From: Flavobacteriales bacterium
GTDB taxonomy: Bacteria > Bacteroidota > Bacteroidia > Flavobacteriales > Flavobacteriaceae
Direction: 5' to 3'
DNA: 64,000 nt
NCBI GenBank assembly: GCA_011525015.1
Contig: WTJC01000038.1
Coordinates: 1-64,000, forward strand
In this document: piece by piece, positions 51,054-61,273 of the stretch
Numbering within the stretch: position 1 is the first letter of the stretch
Layout of the letters: each line of letters begins with the position of its first letter
Made by a program: the position numbers and the translations under genes
The notes under the pieces: generated by a model
Databases searched by the model: none
The model's input: only the letters and a program-made list of their open reading frames with translations
Told to the model about the DNA's origin: nothing

Positions 51054-52352
51054 ATGACATTGAATCTAGACCATCTTCGAGAAATCCTTAATCCACATAG
51101 AGAAAAACACCTGTTGTTGGCCTGTAGCGGAGGTCTTGACAGTACTGTTTTGGCTCATGTTTTTGGAATACTTGAACTGAATTTTAGTTTGATTCATGTC
51201 AATTATAAATTAAGAGGTCTTGACAGTGATTTAGATCAGGAGCATGTAGAACAACTTGCAAATCAGTTAGGCGTAGAATGTCATGTCTTAGTTGAGGACA
51301 TAAGTAACACCAACCAAAACATACAACTGACGGCTAGAAAGCTGCGATACACTTTTTTTAAAAAGATTCAAGAATCTACTCCGAACAGTATTTTATGTAC
51401 TGCACATCATTTAGACGATCAAATAGAAACCTTTTTTATCAACCTGCTCAGAGGAACTGGAGTTAAAGGATTGAGCGGTATTTCAGAGTCAGATGAACTT
51501 ATAAGACCATTACTTAATTACGATAAGAAACAAATTCATCAGTACGCCCTGGCGAATGAACTGAAATGGAGAGAAGACACCTCTAATCAAAAAGCAACCT
51601 ACCTACGCAATAAAATAAGATTAGAATTACTGCCTGTCCTTTCCCAAATAGAAGAGGACTATCGATCGAATTTTAGTCAAAATTTCGAGCATTTAAAACG
51701 TGACAGTAGTATTGTTGAAATGCACAGAACTCAAATTCTAAGTGGAGTGATGACAGAAAAAAATGAGATCAAAAGATATGATATACAAAAGATTGAAGCG
51801 CTCACTCCTTTTGAAACACTTTTAGATTTAATTTTTAGGCCAGAAGGTTTTTCTCATCTTCCAGACTTGAAACAGCTGTTAAAGGCTGAAGGTGGTAAAT
51901 TCATAGAGAATGATCAAAAAGACCAACGCTTACTCAAGTCGGGTCATTCATTATATCAGCTCTCTAATCAGACTAAGCCCGATTTATTTGATATGAACTC
52001 CCTTTTTTCGATAACTGAAGTAACGGAGGAGGAGGTAAGCTATACAGACAATAGCTGTATTTATGTAGACCAAGAAATGCTCAAAGGAGACTTTAATCTT
52101 CAGCCTTTGTCGGCTTTACACTATTTTTATCCTTTGGGAATGACTAAAAAGAAAAAAGTCTCCAAATTTTTAAAGGATATCGGTATTCAAGGCCCCTTAA
52201 AATTGTATGTCCCATTACTGTTTGATGGTGATGAATTGCTTTGGGTAGTCCCTTTTCGAATGGACCACAGAAGTAGAATTACCTCGAAAACAAAAAATAT
52301 TTTAAAAATAGAATGTTTAGAAAAAGACTTCTGGGAGCTCTTCTCTTCCTAA
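51054..52352 (+). CDS. tilS: tRNA(Ile)-lysidine synthase
   Basis: 'LLACSGGLDSTVLAHVF', 'TAHHLDDQIETFFINLLRGTGVKGLSGI', 'REDTSNQKATYLRNKIR'. Confidence 0.97.
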   Translation: MTLNLDHLREILNPHREKHLLLACSGGLDSTVLAHVFGILELNFSLIHVNYKLRGLDSDLDQEHVEQLANQLGVECHVLVEDISNTNQNIQLTARKLRYTFFKKIQESTPNSILCTAHHLDDQIETFFINLLRGTGVKGLSGISESDELIRPLLNYDKKQIHQYALANELKWREDTSNQKATYLRNKIRLELLPVLSQIEEDYRSNFSQNFEHLKRDSSIVEMHRTQILSGVMTEKNEIKRYDIQKIEALTPFETLLDLIFRPEGFSHLPDLKQLLKAEGGKFIENDQKDQRLLKSGHSLYQLSNQTKPDLFDMNSLFSITEVTEEEVSYTDNSCIYVDQEMLKGDFNLQPLSALHYFYPLGMTKKKKVSKFLKDIGIQGPLKLYVPLLFDGDELLWVVPFRMDHRSRITSKTKNILKIECLEKDFWELFSS

Positions 52353-54295
52353 ATAGTATTAGCCTTTTAGGACAATTTACTGCACCTCCATTGCAATGGA
52401 GTAAGGAGTTGATTCAAGAATCTGACTCTGTTTACCGCCTTGAGATTACAGCTCTTATTGAAGACGGATGGCATTTGTACTCTCAATTTACACCTGAAGG
52501 AGGAAGTCTTCCAACAGAACTAGAATTTATAGATGCCGGTGTCGCTTTTGAGCTGCTTGGTAAAACCGAAGAAAGTGAAACCGAAACGGCTTATTCCGAT
52601 GTTTTTGAGGTTGACGAACGCTTTTTCAAAAAAAGAGCAGTTTTCACTCAAAAAATTAAACCACTTCAGGAGGTATACTCCGTTGAGGTAATGGTCTATT
52701 ATCAGGTGTGTAAAGAGGTTTGTATTCCAGGGGAAGAGCGCATTGAATTTGTAATTAATCCAAATCTTAAAAAACAAAGCACTGCTAATTTTTCTGAAGA
52801 AAATAACCAAAATGAACGTTTAATTATTCCAATAAAAAATAGTAGGATCAATGACCCTCAAAGTAAGCAGACGGGGTCACAACCCATGGATTTATCACTT
52901 GTGCTGCTTGGATTTTTAGGAGGACTTATTGCACTGCTCACGCCTTGTGTTTTTCCTATGATTCCATTGACAGTCTCTTTCTTTTCCTCGGAAAAAAATA
53001 AGGGAAAAACAAAAAAACTCGCTCTTTTTTACAGTACGAGCATTGTTTTGATTTTTATTTTATTGAGTCTGCCTTTTCATCTTTATGACAGTATTGATCC
53101 TCAATTTTTTAATCGCATCGCGACTAATGTCTATCTAAACCTTTCATTCTTTGTGGTGCTGCTGCTATTTGCACTTTCACTTTTTGGTTTATTCGAATTA
53201 AACCTTCCTTCGAGTTGGAGTACTCGTTTAGATGGATACAGCAGTAAATTTTCTGGATTTGCAGGCAGCTTTTTTATGGCTTTAACCTTAGTCATTGTAT
53301 CGTTTTCGTGCACTGGTCCTGTATTAGGAGGACTTCTGGGTTCAACAGCGCTAGTTGGTGGTCAGGTTGCCATGAATTTGACTTTAGGGATGTTCGGTTT
53401 TGGATTGGCACTCGCGATTCCATTTGGTCTGTTTGCCTGGTTTCCCAATGGATTGAAAGCGCTTCCTAAGTCTGGTGCTTGGATGAATACAGCTAAAGGA
53501 GTATTGGGATTTGTAGAACTTGCTTTGGCGTTCAAATTCTTATCTAACGCAGATTTGGTTAGTGGTTGGGGTGTTTTATACTATGAAATCTTTCTTATCA
53601 TTTGGATCATCATCAGTATAGCATTACTGATTTACTTGATGCTTAAAATCAATTTTAAAACGCTTAAAAATCTTCAAAAAGGAGTTTGGATTTTGATGTA
53701 CTCAGGTCTGCTTTTATTTACCATTAATTTGTCAAATGGATTACTCAATAAGGGCAATGTCGCTTTAGTTGGAGCATTCATCCCCCCTGATTTTTACAGT
53801 ATTTCTTCGAATAACGAAGAGCAATGTCCTTTGGGGTTGGATTGTTATAAAGATTTCGATAAAGGAATGACAGAGGCTAAACGACTAAACAAACCTGTTC
53901 TTCTCGATTTTACAGGATGGTCTTGTGTTAATTGCAGGAAGATGGAAAATGATGTTTGGCGTCAAAAAAAGGTATACGATTTACTGCAGAATGAAGTGGT
54001 TTTGATATCACTTTACGTAGACGATAGGGCTGAACTCTCCGAAGAAGAACAATTTGTAGTTTCTTACAGAGAAAACCATCAAAAAGAAATAAGAACTATC
54101 GGGGATAAGTGGAGCGCCTTTCAAGTGCTTAACTTTGGCTATTTGTCTCAGCCATTTTACGTACTTATATCTCCGGAATACCAAATCTTAAATTCACCTA
54201 TTCAATACACAGATTCAGAAAGTTACTTTAGGTGGCTTGATGACGCAATTCAAAACTTTAAAGCAAAATATGAATTTGAGAAAAGTATTTTTTAG
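52313..54295 (+). CDS. Thiol:disulfide interchange protein DsbD-like
   Basis: N-terminal DsbD-like domain, TM cysteines 'TPCVFPMIPLTV' and 'SFSCTGPVLGGLLG', C-terminal thioredoxin 'DFTGWSCVNCRKME'. Confidence 0.95.
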   Translation: MFRKRLLGALLFLNSISLLGQFTAPPLQWSKELIQESDSVYRLEITALIEDGWHLYSQFTPEGGSLPTELEFIDAGVAFELLGKTEESETETAYSDVFEVDERFFKKRAVFTQKIKPLQEVYSVEVMVYYQVCKEVCIPGEERIEFVINPNLKKQSTANFSEENNQNERLIIPIKNSRINDPQSKQTGSQPMDLSLVLLGFLGGLIALLTPCVFPMIPLTVSFFSSEKNKGKTKKLALFYSTSIVLIFILLSLPFHLYDSIDPQFFNRIATNVYLNLSFFVVLLLFALSLFGLFELNLPSSWSTRLDGYSSKFSGFAGSFFMALTLVIVSFSCTGPVLGGLLGSTALVGGQVAMNLTLGMFGFGLALAIPFGLFAWFPNGLKALPKSGAWMNTAKGVLGFVELALAFKFLSNADLVSGWGVLYYEIFLIIWIIISIALLIYLMLKINFKTLKNLQKGVWILMYSGLLLFTINLSNGLLNKGNVALVGAFIPPDFYSISSNNEEQCPLGLDCYKDFDKGMTEAKRLNKPVLLDFTGWSCVNCRKMENDVWRQKKVYDLLQNEVVLISLYVDDRAELSEEEQFVVSYRENHQKEIRTIGDKWSAFQVLNFGYLSQPFYVLISPEYQILNSPIQYTDSESYFRWLDDAIQNFKAKYEFEKSIF

Positions 54296-56648
54296 TGTAA
54301 TAGGATTACTGCTGCTTATAGCAATTCTATTGAAGATTTGGGTAAATACCAACACACCACTTTACCAAGGACAATTAGAATTGATTGGATTAGACCAAGA
54401 GACGGAGGTTTATTTTGATGATTATGGAATTCCGCACATCTATGCAGAAAACGATGCCGACATGTTCAAAACACTTGGATACATTCATGCGCAAGAACGC
54501 CTCTGGCAAATGGAGCTTTTGAGAAGAGTAGCAAGCGGTCGTTTGTCTGAAATTTTTGGAGCTGAATTTATTGAAAACGATAAATTTTTTCTCAACCTTG
54601 GTATTGCAGAAAATAGCATTGAAACAGTTCGTAAACTCGAAAGCGATACTGATTTTGTGTATTTCTCTAATGCTTATTTAGAGGGGGTTAATCACTTTAT
54701 AAATACGGGATATACACCTATTGAATACAAAATCCTCGGCATTGAAAAAGAAGAATACGACCTTGTAGATGTCTATAATATTTTGGGATACATGAGTTTT
54801 AGTTTTGCCATGGCACAAAAAACAGATCCTGTACTCTCAAAAATTAAAGCCGAATACGGGGATGCCTATTTAAAAGACCTTGCCATTGACATGCCTTATC
54901 AAAACACCTTGATTCCTTCTTTTAAATCAGCAAATTATGAGCAAGTCCTAAGTTGGAATACCGTTCTAGAGCGTTTAAATGAAAAGCAGATACCCTCATT
55001 TGTAGGCAGTAATAGTTGGGTTTTATCTCCTGATAAATCTGAATCTGGTGGAGTTTTGTTCGCCAATGATCCTCATATCGCTTTTGCACAACCAGCAGTT
55101 TGGTATGAAGCACATCTCAACAGTCCTCAAATCGAGAAATATGGATTCTTTTTAGCAGGCGTGCCTTTTCCTCTAATTGGACAAAACAGAACGATTGCTC
55201 ATGGACTTACCATGTTTGAAAATGACGATATCGATTTTTACCAAGAAGATGAAATCAACGAGGAGTACTACAGAAATCATAAAGGAGATACCCTTGCCTA
55301 CTCGAAAAAATCATATACGATTAGGGTAAAAGATGGTGAAGATGTAGCTTTTAATCATAAAAGTAGTTTTAGAGGCCCTGTTTTAGAAGCAAGATCGCTT
55401 ATTCATGGTATTGAAAACAATGCAACTAGTATTTCTTGGGAATATTTAAAAGGTGAAAATCGTCTTTTAGAGGGTTTATTCGATTATTCTTTTGCTACTT
55501 CTTTTTCTGAGTTTGAAGCTTCTTTAGATAAAATTCACGCTCCCGGTTTAAACGTGATGTACGGTGATGTTGAAGGTAATATTGCCTGGTGGACCGTTGG
55601 TCGTCTCTATCAACTTAATTCAAGGGTTTCTACCAAGTTTATTCTCAACGGTCAGGATTCCTTACATCAGATTAAAAGCTATCATGCATTTGAAAAAAAT
55701 CCATCCGCAATAAACCCACCTTGGAATTATGTCTACAGTGCAAATAATCAAGTAGATTCTACAGGTTTAGGATATTATTATCCTGGCTATTATTTACCTG
55801 AGGATCGAGCTAAACGGATAGTGTCTATACTCGAAGACAATCAGAAAATGAACCTTGAAACTATGCAGGAAATGATTTTAGATCACAAATCGACTTCTGC
55901 ACCTGATGTCATTTCAGCACTTTCTTCGGTTTTGGAGGATCAAAAATTGTCACCCACCCAGAAAAAAAAGTTAGAAGCTCTAAAAGGCTGGACTGGAACA
56001 CATAGTGCGACTGATGAAAGTCCTAGTTTATATCACAAATGGTTAAGTCACCTTTTAGTGCTTGTATTTGAGGATGAAATAGGTGAAGAACCCTATAAAG
56101 TCTTTAAAAACACCCATATATTTAAAAGGTCTATTCCTGGTGTTCTAAGTAATCCGAATTCTGTTTGGTGGGATAACATACACACCACTGAACCCGAAAC
56201 AGCCTCTGAATTGGTAACAAACTCATTTTTGAGTGCTTTCAATGATTTAACTGATTATTACCAGGGCACTGAAAATTGGCAGTGGAGCAAACTTCACATT
56301 CTTGAGCATAAACACGCATTTTCGGCTAATAGTCTTCTTCGTAAGTGGTTCAATGTGGGGCCATTTGAAGTCGCTGGATCCAAAGAGGTCATCAACAATT
56401 TACAATTCGATTATACTACCACCTCTTATTTTGATGTCAATATAGGTCCTTCAACACGAAGGATACTGGATATGTCGAAAATAGAAGAAGGCTTAAGCGT
56501 CTCTCCAACAGGACAATCGGGTAATATATTTAGTCAGCACTACAGTGATCAAGCGCAGATGTATAATCAGGGTAAGTTCCGCAAAATGCTTATGGATCAG
56601 GAGGCTATTAAAGAATCATCCTATCGCAAGCTAGTGTTAAAACCCTGA
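54270..56648 (+). CDS. Penicillin acylase family protein (Ntn hydrolase)
   Basis: 'DDYGIPHIYAENDADMFKTLGYIHAQERLWQMELLRR', autocleavage site 'VGSNSWVLS', 'NDPHIAFAQPAVWYEAHL'. ATG at 54270. Confidence 0.95.
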   Translation: MNLRKVFFSVIGLLLLIAILLKIWVNTNTPLYQGQLELIGLDQETEVYFDDYGIPHIYAENDADMFKTLGYIHAQERLWQMELLRRVASGRLSEIFGAEFIENDKFFLNLGIAENSIETVRKLESDTDFVYFSNAYLEGVNHFINTGYTPIEYKILGIEKEEYDLVDVYNILGYMSFSFAMAQKTDPVLSKIKAEYGDAYLKDLAIDMPYQNTLIPSFKSANYEQVLSWNTVLERLNEKQIPSFVGSNSWVLSPDKSESGGVLFANDPHIAFAQPAVWYEAHLNSPQIEKYGFFLAGVPFPLIGQNRTIAHGLTMFENDDIDFYQEDEINEEYYRNHKGDTLAYSKKSYTIRVKDGEDVAFNHKSSFRGPVLEARSLIHGIENNATSISWEYLKGENRLLEGLFDYSFATSFSEFEASLDKIHAPGLNVMYGDVEGNIAWWTVGRLYQLNSRVSTKFILNGQDSLHQIKSYHAFEKNPSAINPPWNYVYSANNQVDSTGLGYYYPGYYLPEDRAKRIVSILEDNQKMNLETMQEMILDHKSTSAPDVISALSSVLEDQKLSPTQKKKLEALKGWTGTHSATDESPSLYHKWLSHLLVLVFEDEIGEEPYKVFKNTHIFKRSIPGVLSNPNSVWWDNIHTTEPETASELVTNSFLSAFNDLTDYYQGTENWQWSKLHILEHKHAFSANSLLRKWFNVGPFEVAGSKEVINNLQFDYTTTSYFDVNIGPSTRRILDMSKIEEGLSVSPTGQSGNIFSQHYSDQAQMYNQGKFRKMLMDQEAIKESSYRKLVLKP

Positions 56649-56688
56649 TTTATTTTTTCAGTATAACCCTTGTTATTTGTGATCAAAA

Positions 56689-58140
56689 ATGGTCACTATT
56701 AACTCCTGTCTAAACGTAGGTTTTGAGGTTTTTAGGGTAGAAGTGCAAATTGGTACAAGTCGTGGATACGGGGTCAAAATTATTGGTCTAACTGACAGAG
56801 TAGTAAGAGAGAGTAAGCACCGTATACTCACGGCTTTACACTTGAATGCTTATAAGGTTTCAGGTCAACGTATTATTATCAATTTAAGTCCTTCAGATTT
56901 ACCTAAAACAGGTATGGGCTTTGATTTACCCATTGCTATTGGAATTTTATTAGCACAAAAGCAAATTGAAAGCAAATTGCAGCTCAAACGTGTTATATTC
57001 TTCGCCGAGTTGAATTTAAACGGAGTGTTGAAAGCTAATCAAGGCACTGTAAATTGTGTTCAAGAGATGATTGCGCAGGATTTTGACTTTATTATTCTCG
57101 CCTATGAAGCTCGAGAGCGTTTAAATCATTTGAATCAAGAAAAATTAGTCTTTTGCAAAAACATAGGTGAGGTGATTGAATTTGTAGGGACTAAAAAGAA
57201 AATACATCAAGGTTTTGCGCTTCCAAAGCCTATGAAATACACAAAAAATGACTTTGATTTTAGTCAAATATTAAATCAAGAAGAGGCTGTTTATGCTGCT
57301 CAGGTTGCTGTTTTAGGTCATCATCATTTGATTTTAAAAGGTAAACCAGGGCTGGGAAAAAGTATGATTGCAGAACGTATATCAACGCTAATTTCTCGTG
57401 TTGATCATATAGATAAGAATGAAATATTGGGTATTTATGATTTGTTGAATGAACCCAACTCTAAAAGTTTATCCCATCCACTAATACCATTTCGAAAACC
57501 AGATCACAGTATTACACCTGTCGGATTTAAAGGAAGAACTCAAGGAAAATTGATGCCGGGCGAGGCTTCTCTGGCACATGGAGGTGTAATGTTTATGGAC
57601 GAGCTCAATTTTTTTCAAAGGGATATTTTACGGATCCTACAAGCGGTGTTAGACCAACGAAGGGTACAGCTAAAAAAAGGAAGTCAAAATTTTACCATAC
57701 CCGCTGACTTTTTATGCGTTACTGGCTTTAATGTATCAGAATCGAAGTATTATCCAAAAATGATTCCACCTTCCTTAATTGATAGATTTGATGTTTGTGT
57801 GTTTTTAGATGCCGTAGATCATAACAATCGAGGGAATACTATTGTGCAGAATTCCAAAAAACTAAGAACAGAAATTAATGAGGCTCGTACTTTTCAATTG
57901 GCCAGAAATTCAAAAATAGGAGCGGGATTAAATTCAAGGCTTGATGCTCAACAGACCTACGAATTGTGTAAAAAATCAAAAACGGCAAATCTATTGTTTA
58001 AAGAGGCGCTTGAAGCCAATAATTGGAGTTTTCGAAGACAACTAAAGGTGCTTCAATTGGCTCGAAGCATTGCTGATTTGGGTTTTGCTGAAAAAATTGA
58101 TGAATACCATTTGTCTAAGGCACTTACATGGGCACCCTAA
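56689..58140 (+). CDS. Divergent YifB/ComM-like Mg-chelatase family AAA+ ATPase
   Basis: 'IGLTDRVVRESKHRILTALHLNAYKVSGQRIIINLSPSDLPKTGMGFDLPIAIGIL', 'LILKGKPGLGKSMIAERI', 'GEASLAHGGVMFMDELNFFQRDILRILQAVLDQRRV'. Confidence 0.85.
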   Translation: MVTINSCLNVGFEVFRVEVQIGTSRGYGVKIIGLTDRVVRESKHRILTALHLNAYKVSGQRIIINLSPSDLPKTGMGFDLPIAIGILLAQKQIESKLQLKRVIFFAELNLNGVLKANQGTVNCVQEMIAQDFDFIILAYEARERLNHLNQEKLVFCKNIGEVIEFVGTKKKIHQGFALPKPMKYTKNDFDFSQILNQEEAVYAAQVAVLGHHHLILKGKPGLGKSMIAERISTLISRVDHIDKNEILGIYDLLNEPNSKSLSHPLIPFRKPDHSITPVGFKGRTQGKLMPGEASLAHGGVMFMDELNFFQRDILRILQAVLDQRRVQLKKGSQNFTIPADFLCVTGFNVSESKYYPKMIPPSLIDRFDVCVFLDAVDHNNRGNTIVQNSKKLRTEINEARTFQLARNSKIGAGLNSRLDAQQTYELCKKSKTANLLFKEALEANNWSFRRQLKVLQLARSIADLGFAEKIDEYHLSKALTWAP

Positions 58141-58561
58141 CATTGGATTCTTTTAAATTAATGATCATTTGTATCATCCATTCAAAGGTTTCTTCAAAAT
58201 TTTCTTCTAAATCATCGTGAAGTATTTCAATGATTTTGGTGGATTGTTGTAGTGTTTCTTTGTAAATCATGCGACATGATTTATCGGTGTTTTCTTTTTC
58301 GACAATATTGAAATAAAGTCCTAATCGCGAGAGGGCAATATCAACAATCTCTTTTCCATTCCAATGTCCTAACTCTGGTTTGATATTGTGCTTTAGCAGC
58401 ATAAAATAAACCCTTATCGATTGAGACGACAATCCTTTGACCAACTGGAATTTGCGAAATAAGTTTTTGTGTTTGCTACAGAGGTAAACTTGATTTAGAT
58501 CTTCAAAATTTATAGTACTCTGATTAAATTTCGGATTGCAGGCCGAACAAAATGAATTCAT
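58124..58561 (-). CDS. Hypothetical protein with N-terminal Cys-rich segment
   Basis: 145 aa, 'CSACNPKF...YLCSKH'; no family recognised; 17 bp convergent overlap with the upstream gene. Confidence 0.6.
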   Translation of the reverse strand: MNSFCSACNPKFNQSTINFEDLNQVYLCSKHKNLFRKFQLVKGLSSQSIRVYFMLLKHNIKPELGHWNGKEIVDIALSRLGLYFNIVEKENTDKSCRMIYKETLQQSTKIIEILHDDLEENFEETFEWMIQMIINLKESNVRVPM

Positions 58562-58633
58562 TCTTGTAGATTTACATTAGTTATAACAGAAGAAATCTCC
58601 TTTTGTTATTTCATTGACCAATAATTCGACCAA

Positions 58634-59809
58634 ATGCAATTGAAATCTCGGGGAATAGGACTTTTTGTGACTGCGGCCTTCATAGGCCCGGGTACTTTGA
58701 CCATTTGCACCTTAGCCGGATTTTACTTTAAGCTTAACTTATTGTGGGCCCTGATATTAAGTGTGACAGCCACTTATTTCTTTCAAGAGATGGCTATACG
58801 AATCAGTTTGGTGTTAAAGCAAGGATTAGCCAAATCGATGGTTCAAATGGGTCAATCAAAATATTGGAAATGGATTTTGTCTGTTATAATAAGCTGTGCC
58901 ATTATTATTGGTAATTCGGCTTATGAAGCTGGCAATATAAATGGCGCCTTATTAGGACTTAAAGGAATATTTGGTTCTGATCTTAATGAACTTTTGGCTT
59001 TACTTGTTTTAGTTATTGGAATTGTGATTGTGCTTTGGATTCAACGACTAAAATGGATTAAGATTCTTTTAATGGCCTTGGTATTTTTGATGAGTCTTTC
59101 TTTTATTGTTGCCGTAATGAGTCTCAAACCTTCTTTCACTGAACTTGTATCTGGAACTTTTGCATTTGAAGTGCCACAGGGTTCTTGGTCTACGATATTA
59201 GCATTAATTGGAACAACTGTGGTGCCTTATAATTTGTTTTTACACAGCTCTCTAGTTGAAATGGAGCAGTTAAGCGCTCAGGATCTTAAAAAAATCAGAT
59301 TAGATACACTATTGAGTATAGGTCTCGGCGGGATTATTTCGATTTGTATTTTGATTACCTCTCGATATATTACGGGTGTTACAGAAGTGACTAATGCCAC
59401 CGATATGTCTTTTGCGTTACAGCATGTTTTTGGCTCATATGCACTCATTATTGTCAGTGTAGGCTTGTTTGCTGCAGGATTGAGTTCAGCAATAACGGCA
59501 CCTTTGGCCGCTGCACTGATTACTAAAGATTTATATACAGGTCAAAAAACTAAACTATGGTATACCTTGACTTGGTTGTTAGTGGTATTATCTGGTTTGA
59601 TTTTTTCACTTGCAGGTAAAACACCTATAGAGATTATAAGGCTGGCCCAAATTTCAAATGGATTACTGCTGCCTATTGTCATTGTCATGTTGCTGGTCGT
59701 TCTCAACTCCAAAAAAATTGATAAAGAGCACAGAAATTCTTGGCTCCAAAATATTTTTGGATTTCTATTTGCAGCACTAACACTTTTATTAGCCTCCCGT
59801 ATCTTTTAG
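58634..59809 (+). CDS. Nramp-superfamily transporter, YcsG-like, associated with 5-oxoprolinase genes
   Basis: 'FIGPGTLTICTLAGF' (TM1), 'GTTVVPYNLFLHSSLVE' (TM6), 'GLFAAGLSSAITAPLAAALI'; directly upstream of pxpABC. Confidence 0.85.
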   Translation: MQLKSRGIGLFVTAAFIGPGTLTICTLAGFYFKLNLLWALILSVTATYFFQEMAIRISLVLKQGLAKSMVQMGQSKYWKWILSVIISCAIIIGNSAYEAGNINGALLGLKGIFGSDLNELLALLVLVIGIVIVLWIQRLKWIKILLMALVFLMSLSFIVAVMSLKPSFTELVSGTFAFEVPQGSWSTILALIGTTVVPYNLFLHSSLVEMEQLSAQDLKKIRLDTLLSIGLGGIISICILITSRYITGVTEVTNATDMSFALQHVFGSYALIIVSVGLFAAGLSSAITAPLAAALITKDLYTGQKTKLWYTLTWLLVVLSGLIFSLAGKTPIEIIRLAQISNGLLLPIVIVMLLVVLNSKKIDKEHRNSWLQNIFGFLFAALTLLLASRIF

Positions 59810-59810
59810 C

Positions 59811-60539
59811 ATGAATTCACTAAAAAACAAAGTACACATCAATTTAGATGTAGGAGAACGGGTAGTTGATGAATCTCTAATGTATTCTTTGGTAAGTGCT
59901 GTGAATATTGCATGTGGTGGTCATGCAGGAGATAATTTTACCATGAGCACGGCTATTAAGCGTGCCCAAGAGTACAACAACCAAATTGGATTGCACCCAT
60001 CTTACGAAGACCGTGAAAATTTCGGTAGGCATTCTTTGAAACTTCCTCTTGATCAGCTGATGAATCAATGGGAGCGTCAATACGATGGTTTTATAAATAT
60101 TCTAATTCAAGAGAATGCCACTCTAAACCATTGTAAACCTCATGGGGCGCTCTACAATGACTTATTACACGACACCTCGCTATCTGAGGCCTTTGTCAAA
60201 AGCTTATCGTTTTTTAAGAAGCCTATAAAAATTTACACCATGCAAGGCTCTGCCTTGCATAAAGAAGCGGAAAGCGCTGGTTATGAAGTTGAATTTGAGG
60301 CCTTTTTAGACCGGTCTTATGCCTCTTCGCTAAAATTAACACCTAGATCACAGGATGGAGCAGTAATAGAAGAACCGAAGGAGGTTTTAGAGCAGCTTTA
60401 TCATCTTAAAAATAAAAATGGACTGCACAGCTTAAATGGCGAATGGATTCCGATTGAGGCTAACACCTATTGTTTACACTCAGACCATCCCAATACATTA
60501 TCCATATTAAACTATTTACATCGTAACTTCGACTCATGA
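59811..60539 (+). CDS. pxpA: 5-oxoprolinase subunit PxpA (LamB/YcsF family)
   Basis: 'INLDVGE', 'SAVNIACGGHAGDNFTMSTAIKRAQEYNNQIGLHPSYEDRENFGR', 'HCKPHGALYNDL'. Confidence 0.95.
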   Translation: MNSLKNKVHINLDVGERVVDESLMYSLVSAVNIACGGHAGDNFTMSTAIKRAQEYNNQIGLHPSYEDRENFGRHSLKLPLDQLMNQWERQYDGFINILIQENATLNHCKPHGALYNDLLHDTSLSEAFVKSLSFFKKPIKIYTMQGSALHKEAESAGYEVEFEAFLDRSYASSLKLTPRSQDGAVIEEPKEVLEQLYHLKNKNGLHSLNGEWIPIEANTYCLHSDHPNTLSILNYLHRNFDS

Positions 60540-61273
60540 ATTTTAAGGAATCATATGAAATCATAACTGTGCCTGAACAGGGAATTGAAATTATTTGGGA
60601 TCATTTTCATCAGAACCCTGATTTTTTTGAACGTATTGCCTATGTGTATCAAGCCCTAAAATCTGAGATGAAGACTTATGAGGCGGTAGAAGTTTCAATG
60701 ATTTACAATAAAATATCAGTGCTCTGTTCTTTAGAACTTGTTCAACAAGTGAAAGCGCATCTCAAAAAGAGTATCGATCAGAGTTCAGGGCATAAAATTG
60801 AATCTGTACATTGGAAAATCCCAGTATTTTATGAGTCTGAAATAGCCAAGGATTATGCGCATCTCGAAGAGAAACTACAGCTAACAAGAACAGAAATAAA
60901 AGAATTACACCAGTCAAGAACATACACCATTTACGGAATAGGTTTTTTGCCAGGCTTCTTATACATGGGAGAATTAAATGAAAAATTGAATATATCCAGA
61001 AAACTCAATCCCGATCTTCATATCGAATCGGGATCCGTTGGAATTACAGGGGCGCAAACCGGTGTGTATACGGTTAATTCACCTGGAGGTTGGCATATTA
61101 TCGGACATTGTCCAATTCCTTTTTTCAATCCTTCATCTGAGAACCCTGCCTGGGCAAAACCCGGAGATGTGGTCAGTTTTTTCGAAATTGATAAAAACAC
61201 ATATGAACTCATCAAGATACAAGTGGAGACAACTGTGTTTGACATTAAAGAATATTTGAATGATTCGATTTAA
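60536..61273 (+). CDS. pxpB: 5-oxoprolinase subunit PxpB (KipI family)
   Basis: 'YTIYGIGFLPGFLYMGELNEKLNISRKLNPDLHIESGSVGITGAQTGVYTVNSPGGWHIIGHCP'. Confidence 0.95.
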   Translation: MNFKESYEIITVPEQGIEIIWDHFHQNPDFFERIAYVYQALKSEMKTYEAVEVSMIYNKISVLCSLELVQQVKAHLKKSIDQSSGHKIESVHWKIPVFYESEIAKDYAHLEEKLQLTRTEIKELHQSRTYTIYGIGFLPGFLYMGELNEKLNISRKLNPDLHIESGSVGITGAQTGVYTVNSPGGWHIIGHCPIPFFNPSSENPAWAKPGDVVSFFEIDKNTYELIKIQVETTVFDIKEYLNDSI

